From contig CM069870.1 of assembly GCA_036172665.1 (NCBI GenBank), forward strand, positions 42,552,001 to 42,616,000: DNA of 64,000 nucleotides, read 5' to 3'. Positions 12,971-26,211 of the stretch are shown here, piece after piece (within the stretch, counting starts at the first letter, position 1; each line of letters begins with the position of its first letter). The position numbers and the translations under genes were made by a program. The notes under the pieces were generated by a model that made no database searches, was not told the DNA's origin, and worked only from the letters and a program-made list of their open reading frames with translations. This DNA is from Prosopocoilus inquinatus (Eukaryota; Arthropoda; Insecta; Coleoptera; Lucanidae).

Positions 12971-15900
12971 TGAGATACGAAGTTCTCGGATTCAACAGGG
13001 GCTGGAAATAGTTTTGAACGAAACAACACGTATTAGCGTTGTTCCTGTGATGTATCTAATCGATCCTTACTTATCTACTATGTTATTTGACGTTTCAACG
13101 GACTCCAGTAACTCTGATGGGAGATACGAAATTCTCGGACGCAGCAGAAGCTGGAAATAGTTTTGAACAAAACAACACGTATTAGCGTTGTTCCTGTGAT
13201 GTATCTAATCGATCCTTACTTATCTACTATGTTATTTCACGTTTCAACGGACTCCAGTAACGCTGATGTGAGATACGAAGTTCTCGGACGCAGCAGAAGC
13301 TGGAAATAGTTTTGAATGAAACAGCACGTATTAGCGTTGTTCCTGTGATGTATCTAATCGATCCTTACTTATCTACTATGTTATTTGACGTTTCAACGGA
13401 CTCTAGTAACTCTGATGTGGGATACGAAGTTCTCGGATTCAGCATAAGCTGGAAATTGTTTTGAACGAAACAACACATATTAGCGTTGTTCCTGTGATGT
13501 ATCTAATCGATCCTTACTTATGTATCATGTTATTTGACGTTACGATGGACTCCAGTAACTCTGATGTGAGATACGAAGTTCTCGGATTCAACAGGGGCTG
13601 GAAATAATTTTGAACGAAACAACACGTACTAGAGTCATTCCTGTGATGAATCTAATCGATCCTTACTTATCTACTATGTTATTTGACGTTTCAACGGACT
13701 CCAGTAACTCTGATATGAGATATGAAATTCTCGGACTCAGCAGGGGCTGGAAATAGTTTTGAACGAAACAACACGTATTAGCGTTGTTCCTGTGGTGTAC
13801 CTAATCGATCCTTACTTATCTACTATATTATTTGACGTTTCAACGGACTCCAGTAACGCTGATGTGAGATACGAAATTCTCGGCTTCAACAGGGGCTGGA
13901 AATAGTTTTGAACGAAACAACACGTATTAGCGTTGTTCCTGTGGTGTATCTAATCTATCCTTACTTATCTATCATGTTATTTGACGATACGATGGACTCC
14001 AGTAACGCTGATGTGACATACGAAGTTCTCGAACGCAGCAGAAGCTGGAAATAGTTTTGAACGAAACAACACGTATTAGCGTTGTTCCTGTGGTGTATCT
14101 AATCTATCCTTACTTATCTACTATGTTATTTGAAGTTTCAACGGACTCCAGTAACTCTGATGTGAGATACGTAGTTCTCGGACTCAGCATAAACTGGAAA
14201 TAGTTTTGAACGAAACAACACGTATTAGCGTTGTCCCTCTGGGGTATCTAATCGATCCTTACTTATCTATCATGTTATTTGACGTTACGATGGACTCCAG
14301 TAACGCTGATATGACATACGAAGTTCTCGGACGCAGCAGAAGCTGGAAATAGTTTTGAACGAAACAACACGTATTAGTGTTGTTCCTGTGGTGTATCTAA
14401 TCGATCCTTACTTATCAACTATGTTATTTGACGTTTCAACGGACTCTAGTAACGCTGACGTGAGATAGGATGTTCTCGGACGCAGCAGAAGCTGGAAATA
14501 GTTTTGAACGAAACAGCACGTATTGGCGTTGTTCCTGTGATGTATCTAATCGATCCTTTCTTATTTACTATGTTATTTTACGTTTCAACGGACTCCAGTA
14601 ACGCTGATGTGAGATTCGAAGTTCTCCAACTCAACAGGGGCTGGAAATAGTTTTGAACGAAACAGCACGTATTAGCGTTGTTCCTGTGGTGTATCTAATC
14701 TATCCTTACTTATCTACTATGTTATTTGAAGTTTCAACGGACTCCAGTAACTCTGATGTGAGATACGTAGTTCTCGGACTCAGCATAAACTGGAAATAGT
14801 TTTGAACGAAACAACACGTATTAGCGTTGTTCCTCTGGGGTATCTAATCGATCCTTACTTATCTATCATGTTATTTGACGTTACGATGGACTCCAGTAAC
14901 TCTGATGTGGGATACGCAGTGCTCGGACGCAGCAGAAGCTGGAAATAGTTTTGAACGAAACGACAGGTACTAGCGTTGTTCCTGTGATGTATCTAATCGA
15001 TCCTTACTTATCTACTATGTTATTTCACGTTTCAACGGACTCCAGTAACGCTGATGTGAGATACGAAGTTCTCGGACGCAGCAGAAGCTGGAAATAGTTT
15101 TGAATGAAACAGCACGTATTAGCGTTGTTCCTGTGATGTATCTAATCGATCCTTACTTATCTACTATGTTATTTGACGTTTCAACGGACTCTAGTAACTC
15201 TGATGTGGGATACGAAGTTCTCGGACGCAGCAGAAGCTGGAAATAGTTTTGAATGAAACAGCACGTATTAGCGTTGTTCCTGTGATGTATCTAATCGATC
15301 CTTACTTATCTACTATGTTATTTGACGTTTCAACGGACTCCAGTAACTCTGATGTGAGATACGAAGTTCTCGGACTCAGCATAAGCTGGAAATAGTTTTG
15401 AACGAAACAACACGTATTAGCGTTGTTCCTGTGATGTATCTAATCGATCCTTACTTATCTACTATGTTATTTGTCGTTTCAACGGACTCCAGTAACGCTG
15501 ATGTGAGATACGAAGTTCTCGAACTCAACAGGGGCTGGAAATAGTTTTGAACGAAACAGCACGTATTAGCGTTGTTCCTGTGGTGTACCCAATCTATCCT
15601 TACTTATCTACTAAGTTATTTGACGTTTCAACTTACTCCAGTAACGCTGATGTGAGACACGAAGTGTTCCGACGCAGCAGAAGCTGGAAATAGTTTTGAA
15701 CGAAACAACACGTATTAGCGTTGTTCCTGTGACGTATCTAATCGATCCTTACTTATTTATCATGTTATTTGACGTTACGATGGACTCCAGTAACTCTGAT
15801 GTGGGATACGCAGTGCTCGGACGCAGCAGAAGCTGGAAATAGTTTTGAACGAAACGACAGGTACTAGCGTTGTTCCTGTGATGTATCTAATCGATCCTTA

Positions 15901-16022
15901 CTTATCTACTATGTTATTTGACGTTTCAACGGACTCCAGTAACGCTGATGTGAGATACGAAGTTCTCGGACGCAGCAGAAGCTGGAAATAGTTTTGAATG
16001 AAACAGCACGTATTAGCGTTGT
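12755..16022. repeat. Patchwork of short A-type HORs (4-, 6- and 12-mer offsets)
   Basis: I find three overlapping internal offsets. GATACGTAGTTC with CCTCTGGGGTATC recurs at 596 bp (14,166 / 14,762). GATACGCAGTGCTCGG with CGACAGGTACTAG recurs at 894 bp (14,911 / 15,805). ATTTCACGTTTC with GAATGAAACAGC recurs at 1,788 bp (13,236 / 15,024). No single HOR period covers the block, so it looks like the scrambled remains of several exchanges. The monomers themselves are ordinary A type. Confidence 0.8.
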
Positions 16023-18555
16023 TCCTGTGATGTATCTAATCGATCCTTACTTATCTACTATATTATTTGACGTTTCAACGGACTCCAGTAACTCTGATGT
16101 GAGATACGAAGTTCTCGGATTCAGCATAAGCTGGAAATAGTTTTGAACGAAACAACACATATTAGCGTTGTTCCTGTGATGTATCTAATCGATCCTTACT
16201 TATCTATCATGTTATTTGACGTTACGATGGACTCCAGTAACTCTGATGTGAGATACGAAGTTCTCGGATTCAACAGGGGCTGGAAATAGTTTTGAACGAA
16301 ACAACACGTACTAGAGTCATTCCTGTGATGAATCTAATCGATCCTTACTTATCTACTATGTTATTTGACGTTTCAACGGACTCCAGTAACGTTGATGTGA
16401 GATACGAAGTTCTTGGACGCAGCAGAAGCTGGAAATAGTCTTGAACGGAACAGCACGTATTAGCGTTGTTCCTGTGATGTATCTAATCGAACCTTACTTA
16501 TCTACTATGTTATTTGACGTTTCAACGGACTCCAGTAACGCTGATGTAAGATAAGAAGTTCTCGGTCTCAACAGGGACTGGAAAAAGTTTGGAACGAAAT
16601 AACACGTATTAGCGTTGTTCCTGTGATGTATCTAATCGATCCTTACTTATCTACTATGTTATTTGAAGTTTCAACGGACTCCAGAAACGCTAATGTGAGA
16701 TACGAAGCTCTCGGACGCAGCAGAAGCTGGAAATAGTTTTGAACGAAACAGCACGTATTAACGTTGTTCCTGTGATGTATCTAATCGATCTTTACTTATC
16801 TACTATGTTATTTGACGTTTCAACGGACTCCAGTAACGCTGATGTGATAGACGAAGTTCTCGGACGCCGCAGAAGCTGGAAATAGTTTTGAACGACACAA
16901 CACGCATTAGCGTTATTCCTGTGATGTATCTAATCGATCCTTACTTATCTACTATGTTATTTGACGTTTCAACGGACTCCAGTAACTCTGATGTGAGATA
17001 CGAAGTTCTCGGACTCAGCATAAGCTGGAAATAGATTTGAACGAAACAACACGTATTAGCGTTATTCCTGTGTTGGAGCTAATCTATCCTTACTTATCTA
17101 CTAAGTTTTTTGACGTTTCAACTAACTCCAGTAACGCTGATGTGAGATACGAAGTTCTCGGATTCAACAGGGGCTGGAAATACTTTTGAACGAAACAACA
17201 CGTATTAGCGTTGTTCCTGTGGTGTATCTAATCTATCCTTACCTATCTATCATGTTATTTGACGATACGATGGACTCCAGTAACGCTGATGTAAGATACG
17301 AAGTTCTCGGACGCAGCAGAGGCTGGAAATAGTTTTGAACGAAACAACACGTATTAGCGTCGTTCCTGTGATGCATCTAATCGATCCTTACTTATCTACT
17401 ATGTTATTTGACGTTTCAACGGACTCCAGTAACGCTGATGTGAGATACGAAGTTCTCGAACTCAACAGGGGCTGGAAATAGTTTTGAACGAAGCAACACG
17501 TATTAGCGTTGCTCCTTTGGTGTATCTAATCTATCCTTAAATATCTACTATGTTATTTGACGTTTCAACGGACTCCAATAACTCTGATGTGAGATACGAA
17601 GTTCTCGGATTCAGCAGAAGCTGGAAATAGTTTTGAACGAAACAACACGTATTAGCGTTGTTCCTGTGATGTATCTAATCGATCCTTACTTATCTACTAT
17701 GTTATTTGACGTTTCAACGGACTCCAGCAACGCTGATGTGAGATACGAAGTTCTCGGACTCAACAGCGGCTGGAAATAGTTTTGAACGAAATAACACGTC
17801 TTACCGTTGTTCCTGTGATGTATCTAATCGATCCTTACTTATATACTATGTTATTTGAGGTTTCAACGGACTCCAGTAACGCTGATGTGAGATACGAATT
17901 TCTCGGACGCAGCAGAAGCTGGAAATAGTTTTGAACGAAACAGCACGTATTAGCGTTGTTCCTGTGATGTATCTAATCGATCCTTACTTATCTACTGTGT
18001 TATTTGACATTTCAACGGACTCCAGTAACGCTGACGTGAGATACGAAGTTCTCGGACGCAGCAGAAGCTGGAAATAGTTTTGAACGAAACAGCACGTATT
18101 AGCGTTGTTCCTGTGATGTATATAATCGATCCTTACTTATCTACTATGTTATTTGACGTTTCAACGGACTCCAGTAACGCTGATGTGAGATACGAAGTTC
18201 TCGAACTCAACAGGGGCTGGAAATAGTTTTGAACGAAATAGCACGTGTTAGCGTTGTTTCTGTGATATATCTAATCGATCCTTACTTATCTATCATGTTA
18301 TTTGACGTTACGATGGACTCCAGTAACTCTGATGTGGGATACGAAGTGTTCGGACGCAGCAGAAGCTGGAAATAGTTTTGAACGAAACAACACGTGCTAG
18401 CGTTGTTCCTGTGATGTATCTAATCGATCCTTACTTATCTACTATGTTATTTGACGTTTCAACGCACTCCAGTAACTCTGATGTGAGATACGAAGTTCTC
18501 GGAGTCAGCAGAAGCTGGAAATAGTTTTGAACGAAACAACACGTTCTACCGTTTT
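16023..18555. repeat. 17-monomer HOR, copy 1 (2,533 bp)
   Basis: This matches 18,556-21,088 at 17 x 149 bp. Private markers are CTATATTATT (16,058 / 18,591), AGTCTTGAACGG, AAAAAGTTTGGAACG, AATAGATTTGAACG, ATACTTTTGAACG, GAAGCAACACG with CTTAAATATC, and GATATATCTAATCG. Some of these occur only in this HOR family. Confidence 0.94.
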
Positions 18556-21088
18556 TCCTGTGATGTATCTAATCGATCCTTACTTATCTACTATATTATT
18601 TGACGTTTCAACGGACTCCAGTAACTCTGATGTGAGATACGAAGTTCTCGGATTCAGCATAAGCTGGAAATAGTTTTGAACGAAACAACACATATTAGCG
18701 TTGTTCCTGTGATGTATCTAATCGATCCTTACTTATCTATCATGTTATTTGACGTTACGATGGACTCCAGTAACTCTGATGTGAGATACGAAGTTCTCGG
18801 ATTCAACAGGGGCTGGAAATAGTTTTGAACGAAACAACACGTACTAGAGTCATTCCTGTGATGAATCTAATCGATCCTTACTTATCTACTATGTTATTTG
18901 ACGTTTCAACGGACTCCAGTAACGTTGATGTGAGATACGAAGTTCTTGGACGCAGCAGAAGCTGGAAATAGTCTTGAACGGAACAGCACGTATTAGCGTT
19001 GTTCCTGTGATGTATCTAATCGAACCTTACTTATCTACTATGTTATTTGACGTTTCAACGGACTCCAGTAACGCTGATGTAAGATAAGAAGTTCTCGGTC
19101 TCAACAGGGACTGGAAAAAGTTTGGAACGAAATAACACGTATTAGCGTTGTTCCTGTGATGTATCTAATCGATCCTTACTTATCTACTATGTTATTTGAA
19201 GTTTCAACGGACTCCAGAAACGCTAATGTGAGATACGAAGCTCTCGGACGCAGCAGAAGCTGGAAATAGTTTTGAACGAAACAGCACGTATTAACGTTGT
19301 TCCTGTGATGTATCTAATCGATCTTTACTTATCTACTATGTTATTTGACGTTTCAACGGACTCCAGTAACGCTGATGTGATAGACGAAGTTCTCGGACGC
19401 CGCAGAAGCTGGAAATAGTTTTGAACGACACAACACGCATTAGCGTTATTCCTGTGATGTATCTAATCGATCCTTACTTATCTACTATGTTATTTGACGT
19501 TTCAACGGACTCCAGTAACTCTGATGTGAGATACGAAGTTCTCGGACTCAGCATAAGCTGGAAATAGATTTGAACGAAACAACACGTATTAGCGTTATTC
19601 CTGTGTTGGAGCTAATCTATCCTTACTTATCTACTAAGTTTTTTGACGTTTCAACTAACTCCAGTAACGCTGATGTGAGATACGAAGTTCTCGGATTCAA
19701 CAGGGGCTGGAAATACTTTTGAACGAAACAATACGTATTAGCGTTGTTCCTGTGGTGTATCTAATCTATCCTTACCTATCTATCATGTTATTTGACGATA
19801 CGATGGACTCCAGTAACGCTGATGTAAGATACGAAGTTCTCGGACGCAGCAGAGGCTGGAAATAGTTTTGAACGAAACAACACGTATTAGCGTCGTTCCT
19901 GTGATGCATCTAATCGATCCTTACTTATCTACTATGTTATTTGACGTTTCAACGGACTCCAGTAACGCTGATGTAAGATACGAAGTTCTCGAACTCAACA
20001 GGGGCTGGAAATAGTTTTGAACGAAGCAACACGTATTAGCGTTGCTCCTTTGGTGTATCTAATCTATCCTTAAATATCTACTATGTTATTTGACGTTTCA
20101 ACGGACTCCAATAACTCTGATGTGAGATACGAAGTTCTCGGATTCAGCAGAAGCTGGAAATAGTTTTGAACGAAACAACACGTATTAGCGTTGTTCCTGT
20201 GATGTATCTAATCGATCCTTACTTATCTACTATGTTATTTGACGTTTCAACGGACTCCAGCAACGCTGATGTGAGATACGAAGTTCTCGGACTCAACAGC
20301 GGCTGGAAATAGTTTTGAACGAAATAACACGTCTTACCGTTGTTCCTGTGATGTATCTAATCGATCCTTACTTATATACTATGTTATTTGAGGTTTCAAC
20401 GGACTCCAGTAACGCTGATGTGAGATACGAATTTCTCGGACGCAGCAGAAGCTGGAAATAGTTTTGAACGAAACAGCACGTATTAGCGTTGTTCCTGTGA
20501 TGTATCTAATCGATCCTTACTTATCTACTGTGTTATTTGACATTTCAACGGACTCCAGTAACGCTGACGTGAGATACGAAGTTCTCGGACGCAGCAGAAG
20601 CTGGAAATAGTTTTGAACGAAACAGCACGTATTAGCGTTGTTCCTGTGATGTATATAATCGATCCTTACTTATCTACTATGTTATTTGACGTTTCAACGG
20701 ACTCCAGTAACGCTGATGTGAGATACGAAGTTCTCGAACTCAACAGGGGCTGGAAATAGTTTTGAACGAAATAGCACGTGTTAGCGTTGTTTCTGTGATA
20801 TATCTAATCGATCCTTACTTATCTATCATGTTATTTGACGTTACGATGGACTCCAGTAACTCTGATGTGGGATACGAAGTGTTCGGACGCAGCAGAAGCT
20901 GGAAATAGTTTTGAACGAAACAACACGTACTAGCGTTGTTCCTGTGATGTATCTAATCGATCCTTACTTATCTACTATGTTATTTGACGTTTCAACGCAC
21001 TCCAGTAACTCTGATGTGAGATACGAAGTTCTCGGAGTCAGCAGAAGCTGGAAATAGTTTTGAACGAAACAACACGTTCTACCGTTTT
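18556..21088. repeat. 17-monomer HOR, copy 2 (2,533 bp)
   Basis: Near-identical to 16,023-18,555. Differences I see include AACAATACGTATT for AACAACACGTATT (about 19,730), GATGTAAGATACG for GATGTGAGATACG (about 19,970) and GTACTAGCG for GTGCTAGCG (about 20,928). The first two recur in the next copy (22,410 and 22,652), so copy 2 rather than copy 1 is the parent of what follows. Confidence 0.94.
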
Positions 21089-22124
21089 TCCTGTGATGTA
21101 TCTAATCGATCTTTACTTATCTACTATGTTATTTGACGTTTCAACAGTCTCCAGTAACTCTGATGTGAGATACGACGCTCTCGGACTCAGCAGAAGCTGG
21201 AAATAGTTTTGAACGAAACAACACGTATTAGCGTTGTTCCTGTGATGTATCTAATCGATACTTTCTTATCTACTATGTTATTTGTAGTTTCAACGGACTC
21301 CAGTAACGCTGATGTGAGATACGAAGTTCTCGGACGCAGCAGAAGCTGGAAATAGTTTTGAACGAAACAGCACGTATTAGCGTTGTTCCTGTGATGTATC
21401 TAATCGATCCTTACTTATCTACTATGTTATTTGACGTTTTAACGGACTCCAGTAACTCTGATGTGAGATACGAAGAGTTCGGACGCAGCAGAAGCTTGAA
21501 ATAGTTTTGTACGAAACAACACGTATTAGCGTTGTTCCTGTGATGTATCTAATCGATCCTTACTTATCTACTATGTTACTTGACGTTTCAACGTACTCCA
21601 GTAACGCTGATGTGAGATACGAAATGTTCGGACGCAGCAGTAGCTTCAAATAGTTTTGAACGAAACAACACGTATTAGCGTTGTTCCTGTGATGTATCTA
21701 ACCGATCCTTACTTATCTACTATGTTATTTGACGTTTCAACGGACTCCAGTAACGCTGATGTGAGATACGAAGTGTTCGGACGCAGCAGAAGCTTCAAAT
21801 AGTTTTGAACGAAACAACACGTATTAGCGTTGTTCCTGTGATGTATCTAATCGATCCGTATTTATCTATCATGTTATTTGACGTTTCAACGGTCTCCAGT
21901 AACGCTGATGTGAGATAAGAAGTTCCCGGTCTCAACAGGGGCTGGAAATAGTTTTGAACGAAATAACACGTATTAGCGATATTCCTATGATGTTTCTAAT
22001 CGATCCTTACTTATCTATCATGTTATTTGACGTTACGATGGACTCCAGTATCTCTGATGTGAGATACGAAGTTCTCGGACTCAGCATAAGCTGGAAATAG
22101 TTTTGAACGAAACAACACGTATTA
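19443..22124. repeat. 18-monomer HOR, copy A (2,682 bp)
   Basis: This unit takes most of the preceding 17-mer, adds the HindIII module (about 21,465-22,090), and recurs at 22,125. The offset of 2,682 (18 x 149) is fixed by TGGAAATAGA (19,559 / 22,241) and CTATGTTACTTGACG (21,571 / 24,253). Confidence 0.93.
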
Positions 22125-24806
22125 GCGTTATTCCTGTGATGTATCTAATCGATCCTTACTTATCTACTATGTTATTTGACGTTTCAACTGACTCCAGTAA
22201 CTCTGATGTGAGATACGAAGTTCTCGGACTCAGCATAAGCTGGAAATAGATTTGAACGAAACAACACGTATTAGCGTTATTCCTGTGTTGGAGCTAATCT
22301 ATCCTTACTTATCTACTAAGTTTTTTGACGTTTCAACTAACTCCAGTAACGCTGATGTGAGATACGAAGTTCTCGGATTCAACAGGGGCTGGAAATACTT
22401 TTGAACGAAACAATACGTATTAGCGTTGTTCCTGTGGTGTATCTAATCTATCCTTACCTATCTATCATGTTATTTGACGATACGATGGACTCCAGTAACG
22501 CTGATGTAAGATACGAAGTTCTCGGACGCAGCAGAGGCTGGAAATAGTTTTGAACGAAACAACACGTATTAGCGTCGTTCCTGTGATGCATCTAATCGAT
22601 CCTTACTTATCTACTATGTTATTTGACGTTTCAACGGACTCCAGTAACGCTGATGTAAGATACGAAGTTCTCGAACTCAACAGGGGCTGGAAATAGTTTT
22701 GAACGAAGCAACACGTATTAGCGTTGCTCCTTTGGTGTATCTAATCTATCCTTAAATATCTACTATGTTATTTGACGTTTCAACGGACTCCAATAACTCT
22801 GATGTGAGATACGAAGTTCTCGGATTCAGCAGAAGCTGGAAATAGTTTTGAACGAAACAACACGTATTAGCGTTGTTCCTGTGATGTATCTAATCGATCC
22901 TTACTTATCTACTATGTTATTTGACGTTTCAACGGACTCCAGCAACGCTGATGTGAGATACGAAGTTCTCGGACTCAACAGCGGCTGGAAATAGTTTTGA
23001 ACGAAATAACACGTCTTACCGTTGTTCCTGTGATGTATCTAATCGATCCTTACTTATATACTATGTTATTTGAGGTTTCAACGGACTCCAGTAACGCTGA
23101 TGTGAGATACGAATTTCTCGGACGCAGCAGAAGCTGGAAATAGTTTTGAACGAAACAGCACGTATTAGCGTTGTTCCTGTGATGTATCTAATCGATCCTT
23201 ACTTATCTACTGTGTTATTTGACATTTCAACGGACTCCAGTAACGCTGACGTGAGATACGAAGTTCTCGGACGCAGCAGAAGCTGGAAATAGTTTTGAAC
23301 GAAACAGCACGTATTAGCGTTGTTCCTGTGATGTATATAATCGATCCTTACTTATCTACTATGTTATTTGACGTTTCAACGGACTCCAGTAACGCTGATG
23401 TGAGATACGAAGTTCTCGAACTCAACAGGGGCTGGAAATAGTTTTGAACGAAATAGCACGTGTTAGCGTTGTTTCTGTGATATATCTAATCGATCCTTAC
23501 TTATCTATCATGTTATTTGACGTTACGATGGACTCCAGTAACTCTGATGTGGGATACGAAGTGTTCGGACGCAGCAGAAGCTGGAAATAGTTTTGAACGA
23601 AACAACACGTACTAGCGTTGTTCCTGTGATGTATCTAATCGATCCTTACTTATCTACTATGTTATTTGACGTTTCAACGCACTCCAGTAACTCTGATGTG
23701 AGATACGAAGTTCTCGGAGTCAGCAGAAGCTGGAAATAGTTTTGAACGAAACAACACGTTCTACCGTTCTTCCTGTGATGTATCTAATCGATCTTTACTT
23801 ATCTACTATGTTATTTGACGTTTCAACAGACTCCAGTAACTCTGATGTGAGATACGACGCTCTCGGACTCAGCAGAAGCTGGAAATAGTTTTGAACGAAA
23901 CAACACGTATTAGCGTTGTTCCTGTGATGTATCTAATCGATACTTTCTTATCTACTATGTTATTTGTAGTTTCAACGGACTCCAGTAACGCTGATGTGAG
24001 ATACGAAGTTCTCGGACGCAGCAGAAGCTGGAAATAGTTTTGAACGAAACAGCACGTATTAGCGTTGTTCCTGTGATGTATCTAATCGATCCTTACTTAT
24101 CTACTATGTTATTTGACGTTTTAACGGACTCCAGTAACTCTGATGTGAGATACGAAGAGTTCGGACGCAGCAGAAGCTTGAAATAGTTTTGTACGAAACA
24201 ACACGTATTAGCGTTGTTCCTGTGATGTATCTAATCGATCCTTACTTATCTACTATGTTACTTGACGTTTCAACGTACTCCAGTAACGCTGATGTGAGAT
24301 ACGAAATGTTCGGACGCAGCAGTAGCTTCAAATAGTTTTGAACGAAACAACACGTATTAGCGTTGTTCCTGTGATGTATCTAACCGATCCTTACTTATCT
24401 ACTAAGTTATTTGACGTTTCAACGGACTCCAGTAACGCTGATGTGAGATACGAAGTGTTCGGACGCAGCAGAAGCTTCAAATAGTTTTGAACGAAACAAC
24501 ACGTATTAGCGTTGTTCCTGTGATGTATCTAATCGATCCGTATTTATCTATCATGTTATTTGACGTTTCAACGGTCTCCAGTAACGCTGATGTGAGATAA
24601 GAAGTTCCCGGTCTCAACAGGGGCTGGAAATAGTTTTGAACGAAATAACACGTATTAGCGATATTCCTATGATGTTTCTAATCGATCCTTACTTATCTAT
24701 CATGTTATTTGACGTTACGATGGACTCCAGTATCTCTGATGTGAGATACGAAGTTCTCGGACTCAGCATAAGCTGGAAATAGTTTTGAACGAAACAACAC
24801 GTATTA
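22125..24806. repeat. 18-monomer HOR, copy B (2,682 bp)
   Basis: Near-identical to copy A. Single differences seen are CAACTGACTCC (about 22,186), CCGTTCTTCC for CCGTTTTTCC (about 23,763), CAACAGACTCC for CAACAGTCTCC (about 23,825) and CTACTAAGTT for CTACTATGTT (about 24,400). A third start appears at 24,807 but turns into other monomers after about 90 bp. Confidence 0.93.
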
Positions 24807-26211
24807 GCGTTATTCCTGTGATGTATCTAATCGATCCTTACTTATCTACTATGTTATTTGACGTTTCAACGGACTCCAGTAACTCTGATGGGAGATACGA
24901 AGTTCTCGGACGCAGCAGAAGCTGGAAATAGTTTTGAACGAAACAACACGTATTATCGTTGTTCCTGTGATGTATCTAATCGATCCTTACTTATCTACTA
25001 TATTATTTGACGTTTCAACGGACTCCAGTAACTCTGATGTGAGATACGAAGTTCTCGGATTCAGCATAAGCTGGAAATAGTTTTGAACGAAACAACACAT
25101 ATTAGCGTTGTTCCTCTGATGTATCTAATCGATCCTTACTTATCTATCATGTTATTTGACGTTACCATGGACTCCAGTTACTCTGATGTGATATACGAAG
25201 TTCTCGGACGCAGCAGAAACTGGAAATTGTTTTGAACGAAACAACACGTATAAGCGTTGTTCCTGTGATGTATCTAATCGATCCTTACTTATCTATTATG
25301 TTATTTGACGTTTCAACGGACTCCAGTAACGCTGATGTGAGATACGAAGTTCTCGGACGCAGCAGAAACTGGAAATTGTTTTGAACGAAACAACACGTAT
25401 TAGCGTTGTTCCTGTGATGTATCTAATCGATCCTTACTTATCTATCATGTTATTTGACGTTACGATGGACTCCAGTAACTCTGATGTGAGATACGAAGTT
25501 CTCGGACTCAGCGGAAGCTGGAAATAGTTTAGGACGAGACAACACGTATTAGCGTTGTTCCTGTGATGAATCTAATCGATCCTTACTTATCTATCATGTT
25601 ATTTGACGTTAAGATGGACTCCAGTAACTCTGATGTGAGATACGAAGTTTTCGGACGCAGCAGAAGCTGGAAATAGTTCTGAACGAAACAACACGTATTA
25701 GCGTTGTTCCTGTGATGTATCTAATCGATCCTTACTTATCTATTATGTTATTTGACGTTTCAACGGACTCCAGTAACTCTGATGTGAGATACGAAGTTCT
25801 CGGACTCAGCATAAGCTGGAAATAGTTTTGAACGAAACAACACGTATTAGCGTTATTCCTGTGTTGGACCTAATCTATCCTTACTTATCTACTAAGTTAT
25901 TTGACGTTTCAACTAACTCCAGCAACGCTGATGTGAGATACGAAGTTCTCGGATTCAACAGGGGCTGGAAATAGTTTTGAACGAAACAACACGTATTAGC
26001 GTTGTTCCTGTGGTGTATCTAATCTATCCTTACTTATCTATCATGTTATTTGACGATACGATGAACTCCAGTAACGCTGATGTGAGATACGAAGTTCTCG
26101 GACGCAGCAGAGGCTGGATATAGCTTTGAACGAAACAACACGTATTAGCGTTGTTCCTGTGATGTATCTAATCGATCCTTACTTATCTACTATGTTATTT
26201 GACATTTCAAC
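23083..26211. repeat. 21-monomer HOR, copy A (3,129 bp)
   Basis: This is the second half of the 18-mer plus about ten inserted monomers from about 24,890 to 26,211. The partner begins at 26,212, with offsets of 3,129 (21 x 149) fixed by CTGTGTTATTTGACATTTC (23,211 / 26,340) and CTATGTTACTTGACG (24,253 / 27,382). The inserted part carries TTTAGGACGAGACAAC, TAGTTCTGAACG and GGATATAGCTTTG. Confidence 0.9.

Noticed and set aside
10436..13011. Open frames of 63-65 codons at 10,436-10,633, 12,373-12,570 and 12,820-13,011 with similar peptides
   Set aside because: They are one and the same stretch of the satellite unit, begin at TTG created by the GATTGGAG variant, and end at the TAG of GGAAATAG. 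The unit is 149 bp, not a multiple of three, so the frame cannot continue through the array. They have no start context, introns or other gene signals.
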